64,000 nucleotides of DNA from Pedobacter gandavensis (GCF_014172405.1 NZ_WNXC01000001.1:1302001-1366000), one strand, 5' to 3'. Numbered from the stretch's first letter, positions 34,742 to 45,128 are shown. Notes: generated from the sequence alone by a model not told the origin. Program-made: numbers and translations.

Positions 34742-35913
34742 TGAATAATCTACTCATTAAAGATATAAAAATAGCCATTATTGGCGGCGGACCTGGCGGA
34801 TTAACCTTGGCCAGACTCTTGCAATTACAAGGTGCATCTGTAAAAGTATATGAGCGTGATATTGACCAACACCAGCGCCAACAAGGAGCAACTTTAGACC
34901 TTCATGACGAATCCGGCCTAAAAGCTTTAACAGCGGCAGGCTTAATCGGAGAATTTAAGAAACATTACAGACCGGGTGCTGATCGGCTGAAGCTGATGGA
35001 TGAGCAGGGAAATGTTGTTTTCAGTGACCATGATGAAAAATTGGCGGATGACTTTGGTCATCCCCATTTCAGGCCAGAAATAGACCGTGGACCTTTGAGA
35101 TCGCTATTGATAAACTCCTTAACTGAAAACACCATGCAATGGAACAGTCAATTTGTGTCCATGGAACAGTTAAACCAGCAATGGCTCATGCATTTCAAAA
35201 ATGGAAAAACGGACTTAGCGGATTTGGTCATTGCTGCCGATGGTGCCAATTCAAAAATACGACCTTACCTCAGCGCTATAAAACCGATCCATTCCGGTCT
35301 AAGCGTAATTGAAGGTCATATACACCATGCTCAAGAGAGCGCGCCACAACTGAACATGCGCTTGCAAAACGGAAAAATCTTCGCCCTCGGAAAAGAAAAA
35401 TCCATCATCCTAAGTGCCAAAGGAGATGGTTCCCTATCTTTCTATGCCGGACTAAAGTCAACAGCAAACTGGATTGAAGAAAGTGGCATTGATTTCAACA
35501 ACAAGAGCAGTGTATTCAATTGGTTTAAAACCGCATTTAGCGATTGGAATCCTTTATGGGAAGAACTTTTTACTGCTGATGAGGTTTACTTTGTAGCCAG
35601 AGCCATGCGCCATTTCCCTTTAGATCAAAGTTGGGAAACACAGTCGAACCTGACGATGTTAGGCGATGCTGCACATCTGATGCCTCCATATGCAGGTGAA
35701 GGTGTAAACATGGCCATGCTCGATGCCCTGGAATTGTCAAACTCCCTGACAAATGTTCGATTTAGCAGTTTAAAGGAAGCCATATCGACTTTTGAGCAGT
35801 ATATGTGTAAACGTTCAGCGGAGGTAACAGCTTTCACACTTGAACAAACCGAAGCCCTTCATGCAGAAAATGCACTTCCATATTTAGTTGAACTTTTCAG
35901 CGATCAGGATTAA
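34741..35913 (+). CDS. TetX-like FAD-dependent monooxygenase
   Basis: A 390-residue class A flavoprotein monooxygenase. The FAD fold starts at IAIIGGGPGGLTLARLLQ (about 11-28), the ribose-binding Glu/Arg is VYERD, and the GD motif is TMLGDAAHLMPPYAGEGVNM. It follows the layout of TetX (GATLDLHDESGLKAL, ADLVIAADGANSKIR), the tetracycline-inactivating enzyme of Bacteroides. From memory of TetX, its substrate-contact residues Q192, R213 and H234 are not kept here, so another aromatic substrate is likely. It faces an AraC regulator. Confidence 0.93.
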   Translation: MNNLLIKDIKIAIIGGGPGGLTLARLLQLQGASVKVYERDIDQHQRQQGATLDLHDESGLKALTAAGLIGEFKKHYRPGADRLKLMDEQGNVVFSDHDEKLADDFGHPHFRPEIDRGPLRSLLINSLTENTMQWNSQFVSMEQLNQQWLMHFKNGKTDLADLVIAADGANSKIRPYLSAIKPIHSGLSVIEGHIHHAQESAPQLNMRLQNGKIFALGKEKSIILSAKGDGSLSFYAGLKSTANWIEESGIDFNNKSSVFNWFKTAFSDWNPLWEELFTADEVYFVARAMRHFPLDQSWETQSNLTMLGDAAHLMPPYAGEGVNMAMLDALELSNSLTNVRFSSLKEAISTFEQYMCKRSAEVTAFTLEQTEALHAENALPYLVELFSDQD

Positions 35914-35950
35914 AGGTATAGCTTTTGAGTCCGAAAAGGACTTAGATAGA

Positions 35951-35988
35951 AACAACAAAGGTGGTCTCTGAGGACCACCTTTGTTGTT
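35951..35988. terminator. Bidirectional terminator
   Basis: AACAACAAAGGTGGTC (35951-35966) and GACCACCTTTGTTGTT (35973-35988) form a perfect 16-bp stem with a 6-base loop. It lies between the convergent monooxygenase and SusD genes and can end transcripts in both directions. Confidence 0.88.
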
Positions 35989-35999
35989 ATTGACTCCTA

Positions 36000-38012
36000 C
36001 TACCAGCCAGGATTCTGGATTAGTTTCTTGCTTACAGTAATCTGACTCAAAGGAATTGGGTATAGATACATGGAACGCGAAAACAGTCTTGGTGCACGAT
36101 CATAATCATTGAGCTGATAAAAACTCTGATCATCGGCTCTTCCATCCATATTCATTCCATGAAAAACCCCGCCTTGACGGCCTTCCGGTTTATCTGCGAT
36201 CATCCATCTGCGTACATCAAAATAACGTTGTCCTTCGGTGAATAATTCCACCTGACGCTCTTGTCTGATTGCTTTTGCCTGAGCAGAATACTGACCGATT
36301 ACACCTGTTTTAGTACCATTGGTCTGCATATCTAAATATCCTGGAATACCAGCCCTGACACGCACCTTATCCAGGTACGTGATAATTTCAGGATTACCAG
36401 GGTCCAGCTCATTTAAGGCTTCTGCATACAACAGGTAAAAATCTGCCAGACGAAATATAATCGATGGTCTGAATACCGATCTTATACCAGAGCCCACAGT
36501 TGGGTGAATCGTTCTGTTACTTCGTTTATAACACAGATAACCTGTGCTTGGAAAACCTCCCGTGCGATTGTCATTATTTGCAATTCCACCATAGCCTGGT
36601 AAAGGATTAACAGAAGAAGGAACATCTCTGGCGAACAACACTTTTGTTGCTTTTGAAGTGGCAGCGGTAGTCCCTTGTAAAGCTGGATTGGAGACCACAT
36701 CATGCCAGCTTTTTCCCTGATAGGTTACGGAAGCATAAAAACGAGGCTCCCTGTTCGCATACCTGTTTGAAATGTTTGCATCCGTCAGGATTACAGTATT
36801 TCCACTTTTCACAAATCTCGTTGCTGGATTAGGCACATTAGAAAAGCCGGTTTCTGTATATTGAGAACCTGGGTCATGGATATCCAAACCATCTTTGGTA
36901 AAGAAAGCATCTACCATTTCTTGTGTGACTCCAAGATTAGCACCCATGCCCCCTCCTGCCGTAACGGAAATGTCTCTTGGCGTTTGATTAGCCTCCACCG
37001 CAGCAAAACTTTGTATAGAATTGGCCCAGATAATTTCTTTATTATACCGTTGAAACAACTCATAAATATTGAGGTGTGGATTGTTTGCCGTGGCACTGTA
37101 ATACAGCTCATAATTACCTGCGTTGGCAAAATCAATAAAATCCTTTACGGCATCTTTCGCCTTTACCCATTTGTTTGGATCTTTTGCTGGAAACAATTTT
37201 TTTCCATCGCTATTGGTCAGTGCTAAAGCCTCCGAATAACCGCCATTGTATAATGGAGAGGCAGCATACATCCAAAGCTTGGCACGAATCGCCAGGGCCA
37301 CACCTTTTGTTGGAATCGCTAATTTGTTCTCATCAAAGCCGCTGGCAAAGGAGCTTGAAAAACGGTTCTCTGATAAATCTTCCTTAGCTTTTAACAAATC
37401 AGCATCGATTGCTGCAACCACTTCATCAACAGAGTTCCGGAAGAAATCTACGTTAGGATCTGTAGGATCGGCTTCTGTGGTCATGATTGGAATAGGTCCG
37501 TATTGCTCAAACAAGAGGTAATGTGAATAAGCTCTGAAAAAGTAGGCTTCCGCTTTTAATTGCCTTAACTCTGCTGCATCAATAAAATCCGGATCACCCT
37601 GAGCACCAATTACCCTTCCTGAATCGATGTAAATGGTGGCTTGACGAATCACCTTATACAAAGTTTGCCAACGGTGGAAAGTATTTCCTGATGCGGTGTT
37701 GGCTGTGTAACCCTGAGTAGGGATATTCCTGAGTACCCCATTCGCATTGTTTTTAAGCTCATCACTCATACTGGCCCATGGATTACCCATACCATTGGCA
37801 TTAGAACTTGCGGCTGAATAGTCTGAATAATCAGGCATAGCCTTATAGATGTAACGTTGAAATCTCCTGCTCTGGCCAGGGTTGGTAAAGATAAATCCTT
37901 TACTATCTGACTCCGAGAAGTCATCACTAACATCCAGATATTTTTTGCAGGAACTGAAAGTAAGTAGCGCTAACAGCTCTACAATCAGGATTAGGTAAGT
38001 ATATTTTCTCAT
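36000..38012 (-). CDS. RagB/SusD family nutrient-uptake outer-membrane lipoprotein
   Basis: The 670-residue lipoprotein has the lipobox LLTFSSC|KKYLDVS. The SusD hallmark helices are present, including the TPR-like QLKAEAYFFRAYSHYLLFEQYG and the C-terminal QERQVELFTEGQRYFDVRRW. It ends in the typical YPIPLSQITVSKKLIQNPGW. It lies 6 bases downstream of the SusC gene and forms its substrate-binding lid on the cell surface. The ligand is a glycan or peptide that cannot be named from sequence. Confidence 0.96.
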   Translation of the reverse strand: MRKYTYLILIVELLALLTFSSCKKYLDVSDDFSESDSKGFIFTNPGQSRRFQRYIYKAMPDYSDYSAASSNANGMGNPWASMSDELKNNANGVLRNIPTQGYTANTASGNTFHRWQTLYKVIRQATIYIDSGRVIGAQGDPDFIDAAELRQLKAEAYFFRAYSHYLLFEQYGPIPIMTTEADPTDPNVDFFRNSVDEVVAAIDADLLKAKEDLSENRFSSSFASGFDENKLAIPTKGVALAIRAKLWMYAASPLYNGGYSEALALTNSDGKKLFPAKDPNKWVKAKDAVKDFIDFANAGNYELYYSATANNPHLNIYELFQRYNKEIIWANSIQSFAAVEANQTPRDISVTAGGGMGANLGVTQEMVDAFFTKDGLDIHDPGSQYTETGFSNVPNPATRFVKSGNTVILTDANISNRYANREPRFYASVTYQGKSWHDVVSNPALQGTTAATSKATKVLFARDVPSSVNPLPGYGGIANNDNRTGGFPSTGYLCYKRSNRTIHPTVGSGIRSVFRPSIIFRLADFYLLYAEALNELDPGNPEIITYLDKVRVRAGIPGYLDMQTNGTKTGVIGQYSAQAKAIRQERQVELFTEGQRYFDVRRWMIADKPEGRQGGVFHGMNMDGRADDQSFYQLNDYDRAPRLFSRSMYLYPIPLSQITVSKKLIQNPGW

Positions 38013-38017
38013 AACTT

Positions 38018-41000
38018 TTAAAACTTTAATTCTACTCCGAAATTAATTGTGCGTTGAATAGGATACCTTAATCCTGAGGAGGCGTTGCCTTGTTCTGGAT
38101 CATAAAATTTAATGTCATCGTAGAGGATGCCTAAATTTTGTCCCAATGCATATATTCTCAATCCTTGTACACCGATTTTCTCCAATTGTTTTTTATTGAA
38201 GGCATAACCCAGTTCCAGATTTTTAAACCTTAGGAAACTTCCGTTTCTAAGGAACCAAGTGCTCCGACGATTGTCATTCAGATTGGTATTGTTCAATTGT
38301 AGACGAGGCAACATGGCTGATGGATTAGGGTTTTCTACCGACCAACGATCTGTCGCAAAACTCTTTGCTGAGGTTGTCATTGGATCGACTCCGATGAAAG
38401 GCATTGTTAAAGAAGGCTCTAAATACACACTGGTATTCCCTACACCTTGAAAAAATGCACTGGCATAAAATCCTTTGAAAGTGAAATTGACCCCAAAGCC
38501 ATAAATGATTTCCGGGTTTCCGGTTTTTGCGCCCGGAGGTGTTTTGGTCCAATCGTTATCGTCAATCACCCCATCATTATTTAAATCCTCATACTTGATA
38601 TTTCCAGGATAAACCGGGCCAAATTTAGATACAGGCAATCCTGGTTTTAGCACATAAGATTTAGCCCCATTTGTAGGGTTGGTGGTAATGTTAAAATCAT
38701 TGTCGGTATACAAACGTTCTGCCACCCATGCGTCTACCTGACCGATACTCGTTCCTGTAGAATTTTGATAAGGATTTGCTCTGGGAATTTCGTCCATTTC
38801 AATGATTTTATTGTGCGCATAGGTAAAAGTTCCCCTTACACTTACGCCCAGTTCGCCGAACTTTCTGTTTGCATTGATACTGGCGTCAATTCCTTTATTG
38901 GTAACCACCCCAAAATTCTGAAATGGATTGTTCATGAAACCCGCAACTTGATTTACGGTATTTCGTTGTAGAAGAATGTCATGTCTTCTGTTGTTAAAGT
39001 AATCTATAGTAAAATCAAGCGCTCCTTTAAATGCCAAAAGGTCGATACCTATGTTTCGCTTTTCTTCGATCTCCCAGCTGATGTTCGGGTTAAATGCTTT
39101 GTTTTCATAAATCATACTACCCGTACTGTTGGTTCCTCCACCGGAAGTCATGCCCAGATTGGTGCTTTCACTAGACCAGGTCAATGATTCTTTATAAGGG
39201 AATCTGACATCCGAAATCTGATCGTTTCCAGCACGTCCGATCGATAATCTTAACTTTAACCGATCCACCCCGATAGCGCTGAACATACTTTTCAATGCTT
39301 TTTCATTAGATATGGTATAACCTAAGCCCAAGGCAGGAAAAAATCCAAATCTGTTCCCGGCCGCAAAGTTTTCACTTCCCGTAAAACCGAAACTGGCATC
39401 AAAAAAGTACTTGTCTTTATAGCCATAGCTACCACGCCCCACAATACCTTGTTTTTTATACAGGTATGGATTGTTTTGCAGCTGACTTTCTTTCTGCATG
39501 TACAGCAATAAACCCGATACAGAATGGTCTCCGGAAAAAGCGCGGTTATAATTCAATGAGGTTTCCATGTAGATTCGCTTGTTTCCTTCCGAAAACCCAC
39601 CACCAGCAGCTTCAGTAGCCGTATTTAATCCGTTTATGATTTTCCTGAACATCAGGTTACCATCCGCATCTCTTCCGGTAGCCAGGTATTGACTTGGTGT
39701 CCTGGTACGAGAAACATAAGAGTTAAAATCAGTATCAAAACTCACATTTCCTTTCACCATTAAACCTGGCAAAAACAGTAGTTTCTGCTCTAATCCTACA
39801 TTGGTCTGTAGCCCCACACGATACTCTTTGGTATAACCAGCAAAATTCAACTGGTTGTAAGGATTTTCATATCCTGCAGCAGCGCTATATCTGGATGGAT
39901 AATTATTCGAGTAAATCATTGGAATCAAATGAGGCGCACTACGCATCATGTTCGCAAATATCGTCTGTGTTCCTGTTCCCGGATAATTGGTGGTCAGGTA
40001 TTGCCCGCTCATATCGACACGCAACAGCGTCGTTTTACTAATATCCAAATCCACATTAGACCTTAGATTGTAGCGATCTAAACCAATATTGGTATTGTAC
40101 TTGGCTTTTTTAGCAAATTCATTGGCATCTATCGGGTTAGATTTGAACAATCCTTCTTCGGTATAATAAGACGTAGCTACAAAAAACCGCAGTTTATCAC
40201 CTCCACCGCGGAAGTTTAGCGCATATCTTTGGCTGATTGCATCTTTCTTCAACAGGTCCATCCAATTGGTATTCGGGTACAAATCCGGATCCTCACCACT
40301 CGCATATTTGGCAATTTCTGCCTCTGTTTTATAAGGGATAAAAGAACTCATATTCGGGTTTCCTTCCGTATTCCATTTTGCCTCATTGTAAAGACGCAGG
40401 AAATCAGCAGAACCTAGAAAAGATACTTTTCTTGTGGGTTGATTCACATTGTAATCTGCTCTAAAATCTATGGTAGTTTTTTGATTTTTACCTCTTTTTG
40501 AAGTCACCAGGATTACCCCATTTGCACCTTCAGCACCATATATAGCAGTTGCTGAAGCGTCTTTTAAAATGGTAAAAGTTTCTACCTCTTCCGGACTAAT
40601 GTCTGAGATTTTTCTGGGTACTCCATCTACCAGAACTAAGGCTCCCGTACCACCGGCAAAGGAACTGATTCCTCGAATCCAGATTTCAGCATTGTCATAT
40701 CCGGGTTCTCCACTACGCTGAACGGCAAACAAACCGGCCACTTGTCCGGCTAAGCCGTTTTGTAAACTCCTACCTGGTAATTGAAGTTGTTCTCCTTTAA
40801 TAGTAGAGATAGAACTCACCAATTGGGAGCTTTTTTGTTTACCATAGCCGACCACCAATACTTCATCCAGACTTCCCTGAGTAGGTTCCAGGATCACATT
40901 GATGTCCATCCTGTTGCGTACCGGAATTAGCTGTTTCTTATAACCGATATAAGAAAACTCCAAAGTATCAGTGGGTTCTACTTCAATGGCGTATTTACCC

Positions 41001-41494
41001 TGATTATTGGTACTTGTTTTACGTGTGGTACGCGAAACGACCACATTTACCCCGGGAATTGGGTTGGACAACTCATCGCGTACTTCCCCAGCTATTTTAT
41101 AGGAGAATGCGGCTTTTGTTTTTTGAATTGAAACTTGTTTTTCCTGAACAATAATCGTTTCAGTATCAATGGAGTATTCAAATGGTTGATTTTGAAAACA
41201 AATTTTCAAAGCTTCCTGAAGGGAAACTTTATTTACGGAGATATTTACCGGAGCGGCCTTTCCTAGTGTATTGGAAACTACAACAAGGTCAAAACCGCTT
41301 TGTTTCCGCAGGGCTTTTAGTACATTTTCGAGTGAAGTATTATGTGCGGTAAGCGTAATGTTTTTCTGGGCATAACCCGCCGCACTGACTTGTAGGATGG
41401 CTGTGGTGGCCAATAAGATAATCAGTTTCATAGTGCGTATTATCCTAATTGCTGCGCTGGAATTCCAGCACGCACTTATATTACAAAAATTCAT
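38018..41494 (-). CDS. SusC/RagA family TonB-linked outer-membrane protein with STN domain
   Basis: This 1158-residue receptor probably starts at the ATG of 41431 (MKLIILLATTAILQVSAAGYAQ, a clean signal peptide), not at 41494. It has an STN domain (about 45-120), a carboxypeptidase-regulatory domain (about 133-210), the SusC plug signature DEVLVVGYGKQ and YGAEGANGVILVTSKRGK, and a 22-strand barrel. Together with the SusD gene it forms an active uptake pair. The STN domain connects it to the FecR/sigma pair upstream. Confidence 0.96.
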   Translation of the reverse strand: MNFCNISACWNSSAAIRIIRTMKLIILLATTAILQVSAAGYAQKNITLTAHNTSLENVLKALRKQSGFDLVVVSNTLGKAAPVNISVNKVSLQEALKICFQNQPFEYSIDTETIIVQEKQVSIQKTKAAFSYKIAGEVRDELSNPIPGVNVVVSRTTRKTSTNNQGKYAIEVEPTDTLEFSYIGYKKQLIPVRNRMDINVILEPTQGSLDEVLVVGYGKQKSSQLVSSISTIKGEQLQLPGRSLQNGLAGQVAGLFAVQRSGEPGYDNAEIWIRGISSFAGGTGALVLVDGVPRKISDISPEEVETFTILKDASATAIYGAEGANGVILVTSKRGKNQKTTIDFRADYNVNQPTRKVSFLGSADFLRLYNEAKWNTEGNPNMSSFIPYKTEAEIAKYASGEDPDLYPNTNWMDLLKKDAISQRYALNFRGGGDKLRFFVATSYYTEEGLFKSNPIDANEFAKKAKYNTNIGLDRYNLRSNVDLDISKTTLLRVDMSGQYLTTNYPGTGTQTIFANMMRSAPHLIPMIYSNNYPSRYSAAAGYENPYNQLNFAGYTKEYRVGLQTNVGLEQKLLFLPGLMVKGNVSFDTDFNSYVSRTRTPSQYLATGRDADGNLMFRKIINGLNTATEAAGGGFSEGNKRIYMETSLNYNRAFSGDHSVSGLLLYMQKESQLQNNPYLYKKQGIVGRGSYGYKDKYFFDASFGFTGSENFAAGNRFGFFPALGLGYTISNEKALKSMFSAIGVDRLKLRLSIGRAGNDQISDVRFPYKESLTWSSESTNLGMTSGGGTNSTGSMIYENKAFNPNISWEIEEKRNIGIDLLAFKGALDFTIDYFNNRRHDILLQRNTVNQVAGFMNNPFQNFGVVTNKGIDASINANRKFGELGVSVRGTFTYAHNKIIEMDEIPRANPYQNSTGTSIGQVDAWVAERLYTDNDFNITTNPTNGAKSYVLKPGLPVSKFGPVYPGNIKYEDLNNDGVIDDNDWTKTPPGAKTGNPEIIYGFGVNFTFKGFYASAFFQGVGNTSVYLEPSLTMPFIGVDPMTTSAKSFATDRWSVENPNPSAMLPRLQLNNTNLNDNRRSTWFLRNGSFLRFKNLELGYAFNKKQLEKIGVQGLRIYALGQNLGILYDDIKFYDPEQGNASSGLRYPIQRTINFGVELKF

Positions 41495-41539
41495 ACATTT
41501 GGTTAGTTGGTTTAATGAAACAGGGGTTTAGCTCCTGTT

Positions 41540-41620
41540 TCCGGTTTAGTTGATTGCTTGAAAACTTCGATGGAAACCATAACCCAGCTCATTTAACCGG
41601 AAGCGTTCCCGCGCTTTCGG
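41540..41620. other. Hairpins between fecR and susC
   Basis: AACCGGAAGCG and CGCTTTCGGTT (about 41596-41622) form an 11-bp stem with one G-T pair. GAAACAGG pairs with CCTGTTTC around 41517-41541. The element AAGCGTTCCC (41601-41610) is identical to 5093-5102 in the first cassette, at the equivalent place and orientation. Confidence 0.5.
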
Positions 41621-41650
41621 TTCATTCACAAGGTCATGTTAGGTGTAGCG

Positions 41651-42760
41651 TTATGGCATCACTGTGACCCTCCTTCCTTCTACCTTAAATTTAACTTTAC
41701 GGCTCAGCTGAATTACCCGCAGCACTTCTGAAAGTTTCTTTTTACGGGAAACTGAACCCAATAATTTGATATTGCTGAAATCGCCTTTATAAATCACTTC
41801 TACATTGTACCATCTGGCGATCTTACGCATCACCGCCTCCACTGATTCATTTTCAAAAGAGAAATTTCCATTCTGCCAGGCTACCGCACTTTCCACATCG
41901 ACTTGCTGAACTTCAAACTGCCCTTCATTGATCGCCGATTGTTCTCCGGGAACCAGCAACTTCGCTTTCTTACCGATAGCAGCCACCCTTACGCTTCCTT
42001 CCAGCAAAGTGGTTAAAGTCAGGTCCTCATCGGTATAAGCATTGATGTTAAAATGTGTCCCAAGAACAACCACTTCCTGTAAGGTGGTTAGGACTTTAAA
42101 TGGTTGGTTTATATTTTTAGCAACTTCAAAATAGGCTTCCCCTTTTAAAATAACGCTACGTTCCTTTTTTGAGGCGAATGAAGTAGGGAATGTAATCGAA
42201 GAGGAAGTATTCAGGGTGACCTTGGTTCCGTCTGGAAGGACGACTTCATATTGCCCTCCTACCGGAGTTTCTATCGTATTGGATACATTGCTGCTGTTAA
42301 CTTCAGTTTCTTTTACAGTATAAACCAGTTTCCCATTTGCAGTTTTAGTAATGTTAATGCCCGACTGGTTCGCAACAGTGCCATTTTTTGCATCGGTTAA
42401 AGATATCCGCTTTCCATTGGCCAATATTAAAAATGCTTTATTTCCGCCTGGAGGAATGTCCTGGAAAGCAATTTTAACTTTTGCGGAATTCGCTTGTTCC
42501 TGATTTACATAATATCCGATCCCCACTCCAATCAGCAATATTGCCGCAGCAGCAATGGATGGCCAGAGTTTGACTTTCTTTGGACTGGTCTGCGCTCGGA
42601 TGCTTTCCCACATCTCTTCTTCTATCCTATCCAGCTCACCCAGCGTGAAATCAGCCTCTTTTTCCAGGTCCAGTTGATGAAACCAATTCTGAAGTTGAAT
42701 GCGCTCTTCTTCATTACATTGATTAGCACGATATTTCTCTAATAGTTCTTTAGCCTGCAT
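41651..42760 (-). CDS. FecR family anti-sigma factor
   Basis: A 369-residue signal transducer. The cytosolic N-terminus (about 1-65, EEERIQLQNWFHQLDLEKEA) is followed by a membrane helix (WPSIAAAAILLIGVGIGYYV) and a long periplasmic part. That part has the FecR domain (TPVGGQYEVVLPDGTKVTLN, LKGEAYFEVAKNINQPF) and a DUF4974 module (FENESVEAVMRKIARWYNVE). It sits between the sigma factor and SusC genes and should relay substrate occupancy of SusC to the sigma factor. Confidence 0.95.
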   Translation of the reverse strand: MQAKELLEKYRANQCNEEERIQLQNWFHQLDLEKEADFTLGELDRIEEEMWESIRAQTSPKKVKLWPSIAAAAILLIGVGIGYYVNQEQANSAKVKIAFQDIPPGGNKAFLILANGKRISLTDAKNGTVANQSGINITKTANGKLVYTVKETEVNSSNVSNTIETPVGGQYEVVLPDGTKVTLNTSSSITFPTSFASKKERSVILKGEAYFEVAKNINQPFKVLTTLQEVVVLGTHFNINAYTDEDLTLTTLLEGSVRVAAIGKKAKLLVPGEQSAINEGQFEVQQVDVESAVAWQNGNFSFENESVEAVMRKIARWYNVEVIYKGDFSNIKLLGSVSRKKKLSEVLRVIQLSRKVKFKVEGRRVTVMP

Positions 42761-42870
42761 AAGGTAATAGGTTCAAAATCTTTGAATCTGCGCATTGATC
42801 CGTTTTCTAATTAACGATAAGGACGCTTCTCGTAATTAATAACAGGTAACTTATGACCTTCAGGTACAGG

Positions 42871-43443
42871 CTAGAAAAATAAATGTAAAAAAATACAAGC
42901 ACCCAGTTTGGTGCGCAATACTTTGAGTGCTCTTTTGATTTGAGTGCCTACGGTATATTCAGAAATATCCAATTCTAAAGCGATCTCTTTATAGGATAGA
43001 TGGCCATTTCTACTCAGTTCAAAGATCTCGCGCATCTTTGGAGGGAGCCTTTCGATTTCAGCAGTAATCAATGCCCTAATCTGGCGCTCGCGGATCAGCG
43101 TATCGGCGCTTTCATAGTTACTTTCTAAAAAAGTATCTAAAGATTCCAGGTATTTATTCTCGATCTCCCGGTGTGCAAAAATGTTTAAGGCACGGTTTCG
43201 TACTGCACGGTATAAATAACCGGCAATAGATACCTCAGCGCTTAGCTTGCTGCATTTATCCCAGAAGGAAATGAATACCTCCTGAACCACATCCTCCGCT
43301 TCCTCCTGGTTGTTTAGTTTTCTAAAGGCATAAAGGAACAACAAACGCTGATATTTTTTATAAACCTGCAGATATGCCTCCCTACTTCCCCCTTGAAGTA
43401 GCTGCAATAATTCCTGATCCCCATCGGTTATATTGTACGACAT
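42871..43443 (-). CDS. ECF-type RNA polymerase sigma-70 factor
   Basis: The 190-residue protein has sigma region 2 (YQRLLFLYAFRKLNNQEEA, VVQEVFISFWDKC) and region 4 (YKEIALELDISEYTVGTQIK). It belongs to the Bacteroidota ECF family linked to FecR and SusC/TonB genes. It should start transcription of the SusCD operon downstream on the same strand. It is not a close copy of the sigma factor at 6.3-6.9 kb. Confidence 0.95.
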   Translation of the reverse strand: MSYNITDGDQELLQLLQGGSREAYLQVYKKYQRLLFLYAFRKLNNQEEAEDVVQEVFISFWDKCSKLSAEVSIAGYLYRAVRNRALNIFAHREIENKYLESLDTFLESNYESADTLIRERQIRALITAEIERLPPKMREIFELSRNGHLSYKEIALELDISEYTVGTQIKRALKVLRTKLGACIFLHLFF

Positions 43444-43513
43444 AATAATTATATAAAGCGAATATATATAATATTAAAATAGATAGCAACCTCTGGTTTT
43501 CTTACCTAAAAAG

Positions 43514-43549
43514 AAGCCTCAAAAGTCAAAAAAGACGATTGAGGCTTTT
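43514..43549 (-). terminator. Terminator after TlpA-like gene
   Basis: AAGCCTCAA (43514-43522) pairs with TTGAGGCTT (43539-43547), with an inner AGTC/GAC pair. It lies downstream of the TlpA-like gene and upstream of the sigma gene, separating the two transcripts. Confidence 0.75.
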
Positions 43550-43640
43550 GGGAGGTAAAAAACATCCAATAAAAATAACTATTGAGTTAAAACGTATTGT
43601 GCATACAATAATAATCTGGGCAATAAGGACTTATATTGTA

Positions 43641-45128
43641 CTACATATTATCCCCTTCAAAGAGTCCATTTAACTGAGTTACTAAAGCCGGATTTGAAGG
43701 TCTTTTGGCATCGTTATCAATCACCCTACCATCCGGACCAATCAGAATAAACCTTGGTATTGAATTCACGCCGAATTTTTTAACAAAATCAGAACTGAAA
43801 TCCTGATCTGCCATCAATTGAATTCCCGGCAAATTATTCTTCTCCAGAAAATCTAACCAAACCTGTTTGGTGCTTGCCTCATTAACGGAAATACTCACGA
43901 AACTAATCTTCTTATCACCGTAAAGCACACCTAATTTTTTAAGATCTGGTAGCTCTGCAATACAAGGAACACACCAGGTAGCCCACAAATCAATATATAC
44001 ATATTTCCCGCGCATACTTTTCAAGGTAACCAGTGTACCTTTACTGTTCGGGTAACTAAAGTCCGGAGCTAATGCATTTTTTTCCGTCCCCTTTAAGTAC
44101 TGATAAGCCAATGAAACTTTCTCTTTATACATAGGATTTCCTGGACGCTTCATAAAGGCGGCATACACGTCATTTATTGCCGAAGTTTCTGTTGATTTCT
44201 TAATCAAGAGTATCACGCTTTCAGCAGTAAAGTATTCGTTTATATAGGGATTAGTAAGTTCCTTTTCAATGATTAAAAGCTTAACCCGCTCTTCGCTCTT
44301 TAAAGAATCACGTAATTTTTCCCGTTCTTTAGCATAAGTTAAGAAGTTCAACCGGTTACTGATGGCCGTTCTATATTCTCCAGAATTTTTAAATAAAAGC
44401 TCATTATTTGGATCCCAGTCTGTAAAGGCCATTTCGCTTACTTTTTTTCTTTCTTCCGCTGTGAATTTTTTTGTAAACTGAGCTAAATAGGCTTTGTATT
44501 GTTTCTGCGCGTGGTCTTTTGTTCTTTGTGCAAGGGGTGTTCTTAAATACTTATTTAAGGAATCCTTCTTTGTGGAGTCTAAGCCGTAAAACCGGATGTA
44601 ATTAAACAAAAAATATCTTTTGGCATAAGCGATATCTTGCGATTTAATGGTTTTAAAAAAAATACGCTTTGACTTTTCCAACTTCAAATTCGCCTCTTTT
44701 TCGTAAGCATCCAAGAGCGGAATAAATTGATCAGGTTCTGTTAGCAGCATAGCCATTGACACCCCATAACCGCTATTCGTTTGTAAATTCGGAATCGGTT
44801 GATTAAACTCCTGTATTAAATTATTCTCAACCGCCCCTACTCCAGTAAATACATACCCCTTATTAACTTTACTGATTGCAACCGAATAGGATGGCTCTAA
44901 ATAGACTGTTCCAATATCAGTGATTGTATAAAACCCTTTCTTAAGTTGAGCTGTGTTGACTTTAAACCGGCCTTCTTGATCGGCCTTAACTGGAATTTTA
45001 ACACCCTCTATATTTTCTAGTAAGGCGGTAGATTTAAACCCTGGAATTACTCCGGTGATTTGGGCCTGAGTAGACTGTAAACAGAAAACGAAAGGCAAGA
45101 TCAGAATAAATGGCTTGATGTTTTTCAT
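43641..45128 (-). CDS. TlpA-like thiol-disulfide oxidoreductase, long form
   Basis: A 495-residue exported protein. The signal peptide (FILILPFVFCLQSTQA) is followed by a beta domain, a long helical middle (roughly 120-345, rich in Lys/Glu), and a C-terminal thioredoxin domain with YIDLWATWCVPCIAELP and cis-Pro in GVNSIPRFILIG. The Val-Pro dipeptide between the cysteines differs from the Gly-Pro of the other TlpA proteins here. It has its own terminator and is not part of the sigma/SusCD operon. Confidence 0.92.
   Translation of the reverse strand: MKNIKPFILILPFVFCLQSTQAQITGVIPGFKSTALLENIEGVKIPVKADQEGRFKVNTAQLKKGFYTITDIGTVYLEPSYSVAISKVNKGYVFTGVGAVENNLIQEFNQPIPNLQTNSGYGVSMAMLLTEPDQFIPLLDAYEKEANLKLEKSKRIFFKTIKSQDIAYAKRYFLFNYIRFYGLDSTKKDSLNKYLRTPLAQRTKDHAQKQYKAYLAQFTKKFTAEERKKVSEMAFTDWDPNNELLFKNSGEYRTAISNRLNFLTYAKEREKLRDSLKSEERVKLLIIEKELTNPYINEYFTAESVILLIKKSTETSAINDVYAAFMKRPGNPMYKEKVSLAYQYLKGTEKNALAPDFSYPNSKGTLVTLKSMRGKYVYIDLWATWCVPCIAELPDLKKLGVLYGDKKISFVSISVNEASTKQVWLDFLEKNNLPGIQLMADQDFSSDFVKKFGVNSIPRFILIGPDGRVIDNDAKRPSNPALVTQLNGLFEGDNM

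Noticed and set aside
36861..37226. A 121-residue plus-strand frame
   Set aside because: It is antisense to the SusD gene.
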